A stretch of DNA of 13,943 nt, taken from NCBI GenBank assembly GCA_016293065.1, contig JAEDEY010000055.1:1-13943 (forward strand). Reading direction: 5' to 3'. Of the stretch, positions 1 through 5,700 are shown in pieces. This DNA is from Bacteroidales bacterium (GTDB lineage: Bacteria; Bacteroidota; Bacteroidia; Bacteroidales; UBA3663). The notes below the pieces were generated by a model. It saw nothing but the letters and a program-made list of their open reading frames with translations, did no database searches and was not told the origin of the DNA. A program made the position numbers and the translations under genes. Every line of letters starts with the position of its first letter. The stretch's first letter is position 1.

Positions 1-265
1 GCTAGTTCAACACAATATGTACAACACTTACTCACAGCTATTGGCTTTGCCGATCTCATAGTGACTGCGAAGATATAATATGCACTTAATCCAGATGAGG
101 TACTTGAATAAGTCGGTTAAGTATTTGTTTACTTTTTCTGGTAAGGAGTATATTTCAGACAAGTAGCACCCAGAATAAAAAAGAAACTTTTATAGACTGA
201 TTCGAGTCACCATTAAAGCTACACTCGTATCCTATTAGGCTTTGAGCAAGCAAAAGTAAGAACAA
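1..265. other. AT-rich stretch without a recognisable gene
   Basis: I see no gene here. A plus-strand frame is open from the first base to a TAA at 76-78 (25 codons, ending ...GFADLIVTAKI), and another closes at about 60. Either could be the tail of a gene that begins left of the window, but both are too short to identify. No tRNA, promoter of the TAnnTTTG type or repeat stands out. The base composition is much richer in A/T than the replication operon to the right. Confidence 0.5.
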
Positions 266-300
266 AAGACGCATCACCCAATCTCTGGATGGTGCGTCTT
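266..300 (-). terminator. Rho-independent terminator of the minus-strand regulator-like gene
   Basis: Two 15-nt arms (266-280 and 286-300) pair around a 5-nt loop with one G-U pair and one mismatch. Read on the minus strand the hairpin is followed by TTTTGTTCTT, a usable U-tract. It lies 25 bp past the stop codon of the minus-strand gene that ends at 325, so it most likely terminates that transcript. Confidence 0.7.
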
Positions 301-324
301 CATTTAGAGAGTACATCAAGTGTG

Positions 325-686
325 TCACTTGCGTTTTTGTTTTTGCTTCTGCTGCAACATCTGCTCGTGCTTTGAACATGGGTCATAGGGACAGGTACCA
401 GTCCCCTGGCCCCCTTCCTTAGTTAGGAAATCATAGAGCCAGTTGCGGTACCAGCCGTCGAACGCATTGGGGTTACCGCGGTGCAGGGCACGGATCAGGT
501 TCTTGAACTTGTAGAAGCTAAGATGCTTCAGCTTGCCTTTTTAAACTCGTTGAACTTGGTAAAACCGAAATGACTTTCACGGCTTACCTCTGTGACACTG
601 AGATGTGCTTCATGCATGAAGCGATCAATCTCCATACCTAAACGACTGATTTCGTCGTCAGGCAGCTGTTGAAATAATTTTGCCAT
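325..686 (-). pseudogene. Small helix-turn-helix-like phage regulator, frameshifted
   Basis: From ATG at 686 the frame reads MAKLFQQLPDDEISRLGMEI and stops after 52 codons at 528. The next frame continues directly from the A5 run (538-542 on the plus strand) as GKLKHLSFYKFKNLIRALHR, then ...GWYRNWLYDF, and ends with a Lys/Gln-rich tail at 325. Adding one A to the run restores a single protein of 120 residues. Residues about 22-65 (HLSVTEVSRE..FGFTKFNEFKKGK) have the spacing of a Cro/C1-type helix-turn-helix, but I cannot confirm the family. The gene diverges from the replication operon, with a palindrome between them, which is the layout of a phage repressor. The break could be a real mutation, a sequencing error, or programmed -1 slippage on AAA-AAG. 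Its own terminator lies at 266-300. Confidence 0.6.
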
Positions 687-713
687 GTTATTATTGTTAA
701 TTATAGTTAATGT

Positions 714-734
714 TATTACCCACTGTGGGTAATA
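714..734. promoter_or_regulatory. 21-bp palindrome, probable operator between divergent genes
   Basis: Two 10-bp arms with a single central T (core TTACCCAC-T-GTGGGTAA) match perfectly. The site ends 5 bp before the -33 element of the plus-strand promoter and starts 28 bp upstream of the minus-strand start codon, so a dimer bound here could affect both genes. It has no U-tract and lies between start codons, which argues for a protein-binding site rather than a terminator. The binding protein is unknown; the adjacent HTH-like gene is the obvious candidate. Confidence 0.6.
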
Positions 735-739
735 TTAAT

Positions 740-770
740 TTTGCTAAATCGATGAAAATTAGTAAATTTG
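740..770 (+). promoter_or_regulatory. Bacteroidota-type promoter of the replication operon
   Basis: TTTG at 740-743 and TAAATTTG at 763-770 are 19 bp apart and match the Bacteroidota primary sigma consensus (TTTG, 19-21 bp, TAnnTTTG). Transcription would begin near 777, giving a leader of about 70 nt before the first start codon at 850. The palindrome at 714-734 lies immediately upstream. Confidence 0.7.
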
Positions 771-849
771 TGCATCGGAAAAGACGCGTATTATCGGCCG
801 ATGGTTTTTTTTCGACAAAACTAATTATTTTTATCGAAACAACAAAATT

Positions 850-1176
850 ATGGAAAGATTATTCAAGATCCACAGTGTGTATCGTACATCGATCAAGGGC
901 AAGAACATGGGTGACGCAGACCGCCCGAAGGTAGAAATCACACTCTGCTACCACGAAACTTACTTCTCGTCTCAGTCGGGACCGGGCATCCGCCAGCAGT
1001 ACATTCAGGTTTCGCTTTTAGACGAAGCGGCGAACAACTGGCTGCTCGAGCCGGGCAACTGGATAGTAGCGTCGGTCGGACTCAATGCCTACGAGTCGCG
1101 CACCGAGCCAGGGCGCATCAACGAGGTGCATTATCTTGACCGATATGTAGTAGTAACCAATTGGAACTTACTGTGA
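850..1176 (+). CDS. Small phage-type protein, possibly OB-fold (DUF3127-like)
   Basis: This is a 108-residue protein of unknown function, first gene of the replication operon. The sequence alternates short hydrophobic strands with polar turns (VEITLCYHET, YIQVSLLDEA, GNWIVASVGL, YLDRYVVV), which suggests an all-beta, OB-like fold such as that of the Bacteroidota DUF3127 proteins. This is a weak resemblance by eye, not a confirmed match. No signal peptide, membrane segment or cysteine cluster is present. If it is OB-like, single-strand binding would fit its place directly before an initiator and a primase-helicase. ATG at 850 gives the longest product; an internal ATG at 907 would remove 19 residues. 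Its stop TGA overlaps the next start by one base (TGATG), so the two are probably translationally coupled. Confidence 0.7.
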   Translation: MERLFKIHSVYRTSIKGKNMGDADRPKVEITLCYHETYFSSQSGPGIRQQYIQVSLLDEAANNWLLEPGNWIVASVGLNAYESRTEPGRINEVHYLDRYVVVTNWNLL

Positions 1177-1949
1177 TGGCTGAACCTATGCTGATTGGCG
1201 ACATCATTCGCCAGATGATTGACGAGACCCCGAGCAAGTCGCTGCTCACCGAACCGCGCATCAAGACGCTGGTCGATGACTATGGCGTGTCGGGACTCGG
1301 AGTGTATGTACTTTTACGAAATCTGATCGAGGTACAGTCTAGTGACGGACTGCCACTCGGCTTTGTCTTCCATTTTGGCTGCCGCTATGTGGGACGAAAC
1401 AAGCTCAACAGGATAATCCGCGACTACGACCTCTTCTCCGAAGATGAGTTCGGGCTCGTGCATATCTGTGAACTCGACCTTACTCTCGCTGGGTGCGCAC
1501 ACGGAACGTGCACACGGAATGCGCACACGGAATGCGCACACGGGCGAAACACCCCCCAAGATAATATTATTATAAATAAAAATATTAATATTAATAAAAC
1601 TACAGAGAGTGTGGGGGAAAGCCGAAGCCGCTTCGTCAAGCCTACCGTCGAAGAGGTGCAGGCTTACTGCATTGAGCGCAGCAACGGCATCGATGCCACC
1701 CGCTTCTGGACATTCTACGAGTCGAAGGGCTGGATGGTGGGCAAGAACAGGATGAAGAACTGGCAGGCTGCCGTGCGTTCGTGGGAACAGCAGGACAAGC
1801 GAGACGCTCAGCGCAGGAAGCCCACTGTCGTCAATATTCAGTCGGGTATTCAGTACTACAACGGCCGCCCTCTGCCCCCCGATGCCCCTCCGCGTCCGTC
1901 GGACTCTGCTGAATGGGACGAGTCGTCGCAGTCGTGGCTGATTTTCTGA
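1176..1949 (+). CDS. Phage replication initiator, Lin1244/Lin1753 N-terminal type
   Basis: A 257-residue protein. Residues about 20-55 (RIKTLVDDYGVSGLGVYVLL) match the short motif of Lin1244/Lin1753 (DUF4373) domains, a winged-helix module of phage replication organisers. Residues about 107-142 are a variable linker rich in His/Cys/Thr and then Asn/Ile. The C-terminal part (about 148-200) carries the pattern FYESKGW-x-VGK-xx-MKNW-xx-AVRSWE, common in Bacteroidales phage initiator-like proteins. I chose ATG at 1176, which overlaps the previous stop as TGATG, over a TTG at 1161 that adds five residues. Its role would be to bind the origin and bring in the primase-helicase encoded next. The linker DNA itself holds iteron-like repeats and an AT-rich block, so the gene probably carries its own origin. 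A minus-strand frame over 1314-1955 is a shadow. Confidence 0.8.
   Translation: MAEPMLIGDIIRQMIDETPSKSLLTEPRIKTLVDDYGVSGLGVYVLLRNLIEVQSSDGLPLGFVFHFGCRYVGRNKLNRIIRDYDLFSEDEFGLVHICELDLTLAGCAHGTCTRNAHTECAHGRNTPQDNIIINKNININKTTESVGESRSRFVKPTVEEVQAYCIERSNGIDATRFWTFYESKGWMVGKNRMKNWQAAVRSWEQQDKRDAQRRKPTVVNIQSGIQYYNGRPLPPDAPPRPSDSAEWDESSQSWLIF
1495..1546 (+). repeat. Four tandem 13-bp direct repeats (iteron-like)
   Basis: Four head-to-tail units lie at 1495-1507, 1508-1520, 1521-1533 and 1534-1546, with consensus GYGCACACGGAAY; the fourth ends GGGCG. Thirteen is not a multiple of three, so the units are translated in different frames and encode no peptide repeat. That points to selection on the DNA rather than the protein. 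They lie in the linker region of the initiator gene, just before an uninterrupted A/T tract. Confidence 0.85.
1561..1599 (+). other. 39-bp pure A/T block, probable DNA-unwinding element of a phage origin
   Basis: All 39 bases are A or T inside an otherwise G/C-rich gene, encoding a low-complexity IIINKNININK linker. AATATT words occur more than once. The block starts 14 bp after the last 13-bp repeat. Iterons followed by an AT-rich unwinding element is the organisation of the lambda origin inside gene O and of many iteron plasmids; function here is inferred from that layout. Confidence 0.65.
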
Positions 1950-1963
1950 AAACATGTAATCCT

Positions 1964-4012
1964 ATGAACGAAAGAGATTTTGAATCTGTTGGCATTGACC
2001 TTGGCAGGAACTGCAGCGGCAGGATACGCATGGTCTGCCCTTTCTGCAATGACTCACGCCAGCACCACAGGAACGAGAAGTGCCTGTCGGTCGATATTGA
2101 CCATGGCCTCTATCATTGCTACCACTGCGGCAAGTCGGGCTATGTACCGACCGACGACGAGGTGGAGAAACGTGAGCAGTGGCAGAAGACACGCGAGGAG
2201 AAGCTCAGGATGCGTGCTCCGAAAGGCTGCTATCATCGCCCGAGCAAGTTCCCTGCCGACTTCCTGATCAAGAACTGCGTCATCCAGGAAAGTGCCAAGC
2301 CTCTCATCGACTACCTCACCATTACCCGCAAGCTCGATATCGAAGTCTTGCAGAAGTATCGCATCACCCTGCCTTATGGCAGCTTCGAGAAGGACAGCAA
2401 GGCAGAGAAGAAAGAGAAGGAGTATGAGCAGATACGCTGCATCGGCTTCAACTACTTCGACCGCGGCGACTACATCAACGTCAAGTGCCGCACCCTCGAC
2501 AAGCGCTTCTGCTTCCTCTACAAGGGCGAGCTCATACCATGGAACATCGACTCGCTGATAGGCAAGCCCGTGTGCTACATCACCGAAGGCGAGATCGATG
2601 CCCTGACCCTGCTTCAGTGCGGCTACCTTGAGACCATCTCGGTGCCCAACGGCGCGCAGAAGAACCTCCATTACCTCGACCGCTTCGTCGAGACGCATCT
2701 CGAGGACAAGGTGCGCATCGTGCTGGCACTTGACAACGACGAGAAGGGACTGATGCTGCGCGACGAGCTGATCCGGCGGCTCGATGCCGAGCGGTGCCTG
2801 CTGGTCGATTGGCCCGAAGGCTGCAAGGATGCCAACGACGTATTAGTGAAGCATGGGGTCGAAAAGGTGCGCGAATGCATCGAGGCGGCTCACGAGATCC
2901 CGCTTGTGGGCATACAGACTGCCGGAGACGTGGAGGACGAGCTGCTGTCGCTCTTCGAGAACGGCATGAAGCGCGGAGCTGCCATCGCGCTCCCAGGCTT
3001 CGACGACCTGATGACCTTCGAGCCTGGCCGTTACATGGTGGTGAGCGGCCGTCCGGGCGACGGCAAGTCGGAGTTCATCGACGAGCTCTGCCTGCGCCTC
3101 TGCCTGCTCCACGACTGGAAGATCGCCTATTTCTCGCCCGAGAATGTCCCCATCGTCTATCACCTGCGCAAGCTCTGCGAGAAGCTCACCCGCTATTCCT
3201 TCCAGCCCTCGCGCTCAATGACGCGCCCGCTCTTCGATGCCTGCGTCACCTGGCTCAGTCACAACGTCTGCCACATCCTGCCTGGCTTTGGCGAGGACGG
3301 AATCGTGGAGGGTGGGAAGGTGTTAAGGTGTGAAGATGTGAAGGTGTGCAATGATGGTGGGAGCGATGGACGGAGCGATGCCAATACGCTCGACAATATC
3401 CTTCAGATTGCGCATCGCGCCGTGGCACGCCGTGGTGTGCGCATCCTGGTGATCGACCCTCTGAACCGAATTGATGCCGAATCGGAATACGCCCAGCACG
3501 AACTGGCATGGTATTCTCACGTCAACAACACCCTCTCGCGCTTTGCCCGCCGCCACAAGTGCCTCGTCATCCTGGTAGCCCATCCGCGCAAGGTGAACCG
3601 TGCTAACCTCGACGGCAAGAAGCGACGTGTGGAGATGAACGACATCAACGGCTCGGCAGACTTCGGCAACAAGGCCGACTACTGCATGATAGTGGACCGC
3701 GACGATGACCTGCAGCTCGTGACCGTCTATGTCGATAAAGTGAAGTTCAAGCACCTCGGCACGCGAGGTGAATGCTATCTGCACTACGACAAGGTGTCGG
3801 GACGCTATGTGCCGTGTACGCTCAGGAAGGTCGATCAGATGACCGAGCATCCTTCGTGCACGAATGCGGTGATCGTTCAGAACAAGTCGGGCACGAAGTT
3901 CGAGAAAGCCGTTGACTGGCGAGACTTCCAGACCTGCTGGATCGACACCGAAGCACAGCCCATACTCTATGAACACCTGCATCGCTGGGACAAGCAGACA
4001 TTGTTTGATTAG
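1964..4012 (+). CDS. Primase-helicase fusion, T7 gp4/Twinkle type
   Basis: A 682-residue replication protein that makes RNA primers and unwinds DNA as a ring. In order: a zinc-binding domain with C25-x2-C28 and C52-x2-C55; a TOPRIM primase domain with E208-G-E210 (CYITEGEIDA) and the acidic pair D257-N-D259; and a RecA-like helicase with Walker A GRPGDGKS at 362-369, Walker B ILVID with D498, an AHPRK motif near 538 and NGSADFGNKAD further on. The overall order and length fit T7 gene 4 and phage relatives. I chose ATG at 1964, 14 bp after the initiator stop. The upstream ATG at 1913 would add 17 residues inside the previous gene, and they do not resemble the family. A tandem-repeat insertion lies between Walker A and Walker B. 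DUF4248 follows after 16 bp. Confidence 0.92.
   Translation: MNERDFESVGIDLGRNCSGRIRMVCPFCNDSRQHHRNEKCLSVDIDHGLYHCYHCGKSGYVPTDDEVEKREQWQKTREEKLRMRAPKGCYHRPSKFPADFLIKNCVIQESAKPLIDYLTITRKLDIEVLQKYRITLPYGSFEKDSKAEKKEKEYEQIRCIGFNYFDRGDYINVKCRTLDKRFCFLYKGELIPWNIDSLIGKPVCYITEGEIDALTLLQCGYLETISVPNGAQKNLHYLDRFVETHLEDKVRIVLALDNDEKGLMLRDELIRRLDAERCLLVDWPEGCKDANDVLVKHGVEKVRECIEAAHEIPLVGIQTAGDVEDELLSLFENGMKRGAAIALPGFDDLMTFEPGRYMVVSGRPGDGKSEFIDELCLRLCLLHDWKIAYFSPENVPIVYHLRKLCEKLTRYSFQPSRSMTRPLFDACVTWLSHNVCHILPGFGEDGIVEGGKVLRCEDVKVCNDGGSDGRSDANTLDNILQIAHRAVARRGVRILVIDPLNRIDAESEYAQHELAWYSHVNNTLSRFARRHKCLVILVAHPRKVNRANLDGKKRRVEMNDINGSADFGNKADYCMIVDRDDDLQLVTVYVDKVKFKHLGTRGECYLHYDKVSGRYVPCTLRKVDQMTEHPSCTNAVIVQNKSGTKFEKAVDWRDFQTCWIDTEAQPILYEHLHRWDKQTLFD
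3317..3380 (+). repeat. Short tandem repeats inserted in the helicase domain
   Basis: Four 8-bp units AAGGTGTK (3317-3348, the third reading AAGATGTG) are followed by GGAGCGATG twice at a 12-bp period (3360-3368 and 3372-3380). The block encodes residues about 452-472 (GGKVLRCEDVKVCNDGGSDG), which look like an unstructured loop between Walker A and Walker B. Its AAGGTGT wording is unlike the codon use on either side. The reading frame is kept. Confidence 0.75.
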
Positions 4013-4028
4013 TTTAAAACAAGCTTTA

Positions 4029-4268
4029 ATGAGTAAAGAAAAATCCATTTTACCGAAAGGCTTCATCCGCAAGCACGAGCTTGCCTTCAGGTACTTTCCC
4101 GACTCATCGTCGAAGAAGGCTGCCACTGAGAACCTCTCCCGTGCCATCAACCGCTGCCAGCCCCTCCTGACCGCCCTTGCCCGTTCGCCCGGTGGCTACA
4201 GCACGCGCGACAAGCAGTACTCGCCACTTCAGGTCGCACTGATTTACAGATACCTTGGCGAACCGTGA
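4029..4268 (+). CDS. DUF4248 family protein
   Basis: A 79-residue protein with the marks of DUF4248: an N-terminal basic stretch, ELAFRYFPD, a central helix ending in SRAINRCQPL, a variable GGYSTRDKQY turn, and the closing SPLQVALIYRYLGEP. DUF4248 genes are frequent in Bacteroidales prophages and remnants, often near primase-helicase, small DNA-binding and amidase genes. The function is not known; the helical pattern would suit a small DNA-binding or regulatory protein, which is inference only. It is the last gene of the replication operon, 16 bp after the primase-helicase. ATG at 4029 is chosen; the same frame is open further upstream but runs inside the primase-helicase gene. Confidence 0.85.
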   Translation: MSKEKSILPKGFIRKHELAFRYFPDSSSKKAATENLSRAINRCQPLLTALARSPGGYSTRDKQYSPLQVALIYRYLGEP

Positions 4269-4300
4269 TGCGAGGCTATAACCCAAAATAGCTGCAAATA

Positions 4301-4354
4301 GCGCTTGATGGCGCTTGATTGCCGCAATGGCTCATGTCGTAAGTCGTATCTTTG
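4301..4354 (+). promoter_or_regulatory. Promoter region of the downstream gene and lysis block
   Basis: TATCTTTG at 4347-4354 matches the -7 consensus TAnnTTTG. No TTTG stands at the expected -33 distance; the nearest is TTG at 4319-4321, 25 bp away, so the promoter may need an activator. Upstream are two copies of GCGCTTGATK (4301-4320) and an inverted repeat ATTGC-C-GCAAT (4318-4328) over the -33 area. A start near 4361 would give a leader of about 160 nt. Confidence 0.5.
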
Positions 4355-4371
4355 CACCGTGAATCAGTGGT

Positions 4372-4415
4372 CAGCACTCGTGCAGCGCTCGACCAGCGCT
4401 CGACCAGCGCAAACA
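4372..4415 (+). repeat. Four tandem 11-bp repeats in the leader
   Basis: The units are CAGCACTCGTG (4372-4382), CAGCGCTCGAC (4383-4393 and 4394-4404) and CAGCGCAAACA (4405-4415). The period is close to one helical turn. The array lies about 20 bp past the -7 box and 107 bp before the start codon at 4522. It could be a protein-binding array or part of a structured leader. The rest of 4269-4521 shows no gene. Confidence 0.65.
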
Positions 4416-4521
4416 AATCCGTAGAGGAAGCGTGGAGAAATACGAGCGCACCTCGAGTAAACTGGCTACTGCTCCACAGTTTGTAAACAAAATTATTAAC
4501 CCTTAAAACTTTTTTACGATT

Positions 4522-5016
4522 ATGGGAACAGTTAATGGCAATTGGCTCACAGGAGCACACAGTGGACGTGCTTGCAACCACGAGAACATCTACACCAAGA
4601 CCAACCGCAAGACCGGCAAGTGCTACAGCGTCAAGCTCTGCAATCCGACCACCATGGTCAGCGAGATGCAGGCGGCTCACCGCGTCAGCTTCGGCCTCAT
4701 CAGCTCTGCCATCAGCCAGTGGGTCGTGGAGCAGCAGGCTCTCAACTCGGCCGACTACATCTACGTCAAGGCGGCCTTCGACCGTCAGACACGCTACTCT
4801 TCGCTCCGTGGCTACATCATGGCACGCGGCCTGTATGAGATGCAGGAGGACGGCACAGTGGTGATCAATGTCAAGAAGAACACCGCTCAGTCGGGCTCGG
4901 CTGGCAGCACCCAGACTCCTGGCGGCGGCAGCTCTGACAACACCGAGACTCCAAGTGGCGGCAATGACAATAATGAGGGCAATGGCGGCGGTCTAGGTGA
5001 ACCTGAGTATTCTTAA
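4522..5016 (+). CDS. Phage-associated protein of unknown function with a Gly/Ser/Asn-rich tail
   Basis: I do not recognise this 164-residue protein. Residues 1-115 look folded: a GNWLTGAHSGR start, a basic NRKTGKCYSVKL strand, then NPTT..EMQAAHRVSFG and a helix SSAISQWVVEQQ, followed by VKAAFDRQTRYSS. The form G..GK..VKL.NP.T....Q..R..F is reminiscent of small proteins in Bacteroidales phages, but this is by eye only. Residues about 120-164 are a low-complexity Gly/Ser/Asn/Thr tail with no charge pattern suggesting DNA binding; HU-like proteins often found at this position in similar loci have comparable tails, yet the N-terminus is not HU. There is no signal peptide or membrane segment. It has its own promoter and long leader, and a hairpin follows the stop by 4 bp. 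Confidence 0.75.
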   Translation: MGTVNGNWLTGAHSGRACNHENIYTKTNRKTGKCYSVKLCNPTTMVSEMQAAHRVSFGLISSAISQWVVEQQALNSADYIYVKAAFDRQTRYSSLRGYIMARGLYEMQEDGTVVINVKKNTAQSGSAGSTQTPGGGSSDNTETPSGGNDNNEGNGGGLGEPEYS

Positions 5017-5020
5017 AAAA

Positions 5021-5054
5021 GGAAGTTAGCGGGAGTCATCTCCCGCTAACTCCC
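5021..5054. terminator. Strong hairpin between the unknown gene and the lysis cassette
   Basis: Two 15-nt arms with one mismatch (inner GTTAGCGGGAG/CTCCCGCTAAC perfect) close a TCAT loop. On the plus strand the tail is only TTC, so termination of the upstream gene would be partial. On the minus strand the hairpin is followed by TTTTTT (A6 at 5015-5020). It may act as an attenuator ahead of the lysis genes or block antisense transcription. Confidence 0.6.
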
Positions 5055-5086
5055 TTCAAAACATTATCTCCCTATCACAAGCCACA

Positions 5087-5269
5087 ATGAAACATCAGAT
5101 TTTTCTTGCCGTCATGCTTGTCATCTTCGGTGTGGTTCTCATCTCCGCCGCCTTCTTTGTCCCGCCCACAGGCGTCATCGACCCCACGGTCCTGACCGCT
5201 TTCGGAGAGATCCTAACCTTTGCTGGAGCCATCATCGGCATCGACTATCACCATCGGGTGAAGGAGTAG
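5087..5269 (+). CDS. Two-helix membrane protein, probable holin
   Basis: A 60-residue protein with two hydrophobic segments, residues about 5-26 (IFLAVMLVIFGVVLISAAFF) and about 33-50 (PTVLTAFGEILTFAGAIIGI), and a short charged tail DYHHRVKE. Its small size, hairpin topology and place directly before a peptidoglycan amidase fit a holin, which would form inner-membrane lesions that time lysis. I cannot name a holin family. It lies 70 bp after the preceding gene and 20 bp before the amidase, so these two and the spanin-like gene are probably one lysis unit. No clear promoter is visible between 5055 and 5087, so transcription may depend on readthrough of the hairpin at 5021-5054. Confidence 0.65.
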   Translation: MKHQIFLAVMLVIFGVVLISAAFFVPPTGVIDPTVLTAFGEILTFAGAIIGIDYHHRVKE

Positions 5270-5289
5270 GACATAAACAATCGATTATT

Positions 5290-5700
5290 ATGCGCAGCAT
5301 CACACTCCTGATCATCCATTGCAGTGCCGTGCGTCCCGGCCAGACATCGAGCGCACGGCAGATTGACCAGTGGCACCGCCGACGCGGATGGAAGTGCATC
5401 GGCTATCACTATGTCGTGCGTCGCGACGGCAGCATTGAGCCCGGACGGGCAGAAACCGATGTCGGTGCTCACTGCAAGAACCACAACAAGTACAGCCTCG
5501 GCATCTGCTATGAAGGCGGACTTGACGCCGATGGGCATCCCTGCGACACTCGCACGCCTGCCCAGAAGCAATCATTGACAACCCTCTTGAAACAACTCAA
5601 AACACGCTATCCCCATGCATGCATCGCCTCTCACCATACTTTCGACCCTTGCAAGCCTTGCCCTTGCTTTGACGCTGAGCATGAGTACATCGAGCTGTAG
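5290..5700 (+). CDS. N-acetylmuramoyl-L-alanine amidase (Amidase_2, T7-lysozyme-like endolysin)
   Basis: A 136-residue zinc amidase that cuts the MurNAc-L-Ala bond of peptidoglycan. The landmarks are IIHCSA with zinc ligand H10, GWKCIGYHYVVRRDG (Y39/Y41 near the active site), ETDVGAHC, YSLGICYEGGLDADG, TRTPAQKQSL, and a C-terminal SHHTFDPCKPCPCFDAE that supplies the second His (H115 or H116), a lysine (K122) and the ligand Cys (C124 or C126). Bacteroidales relatives often have a longer loop (DLNGNGKIEPEEW-like) between the second His and the Cys; here it is reduced to a few residues. There is no signal peptide, so export would need the holin encoded just upstream. The last 28 codons overlap the next gene in another frame. 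Confidence 0.93.
   Translation: MRSITLLIIHCSAVRPGQTSSARQIDQWHRRRGWKCIGYHYVVRRDGSIEPGRAETDVGAHCKNHNKYSLGICYEGGLDADGHPCDTRTPAQKQSLTTLLKQLKTRYPHACIASHHTFDPCKPCPCFDAEHEYIEL

Noticed and set aside
196..212. GATTCGAGTCACCA resembling a tRNA T-arm and CCA end, possible att remnant
   Set aside because: Only a 4-bp stem forms and no other tRNA part or match to the ssrA 3' end is present.
155..379. Minus-strand 74-codon open frame
   Set aside because: It runs through the terminator hairpin and overlaps the end of the regulator-like gene in a different frame; composition and hydrophobic run look incidental.
2054..2698. 214-codon minus-strand open frame
   Set aside because: Antisense shadow of the G/C-rich primase-helicase gene, whose domains are unambiguous.
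3323..4150. 275-codon minus-strand open frame
   Set aside because: Antisense to the helicase end and DUF4248; no recognisable domain and no promoter.
4480..4520. Second promoter close to the 4522 gene (TTTG at 4480)
   Set aside because: No TAnnTTTG at 19-21 bp downstream; the nearest A/T string has the wrong spacing.
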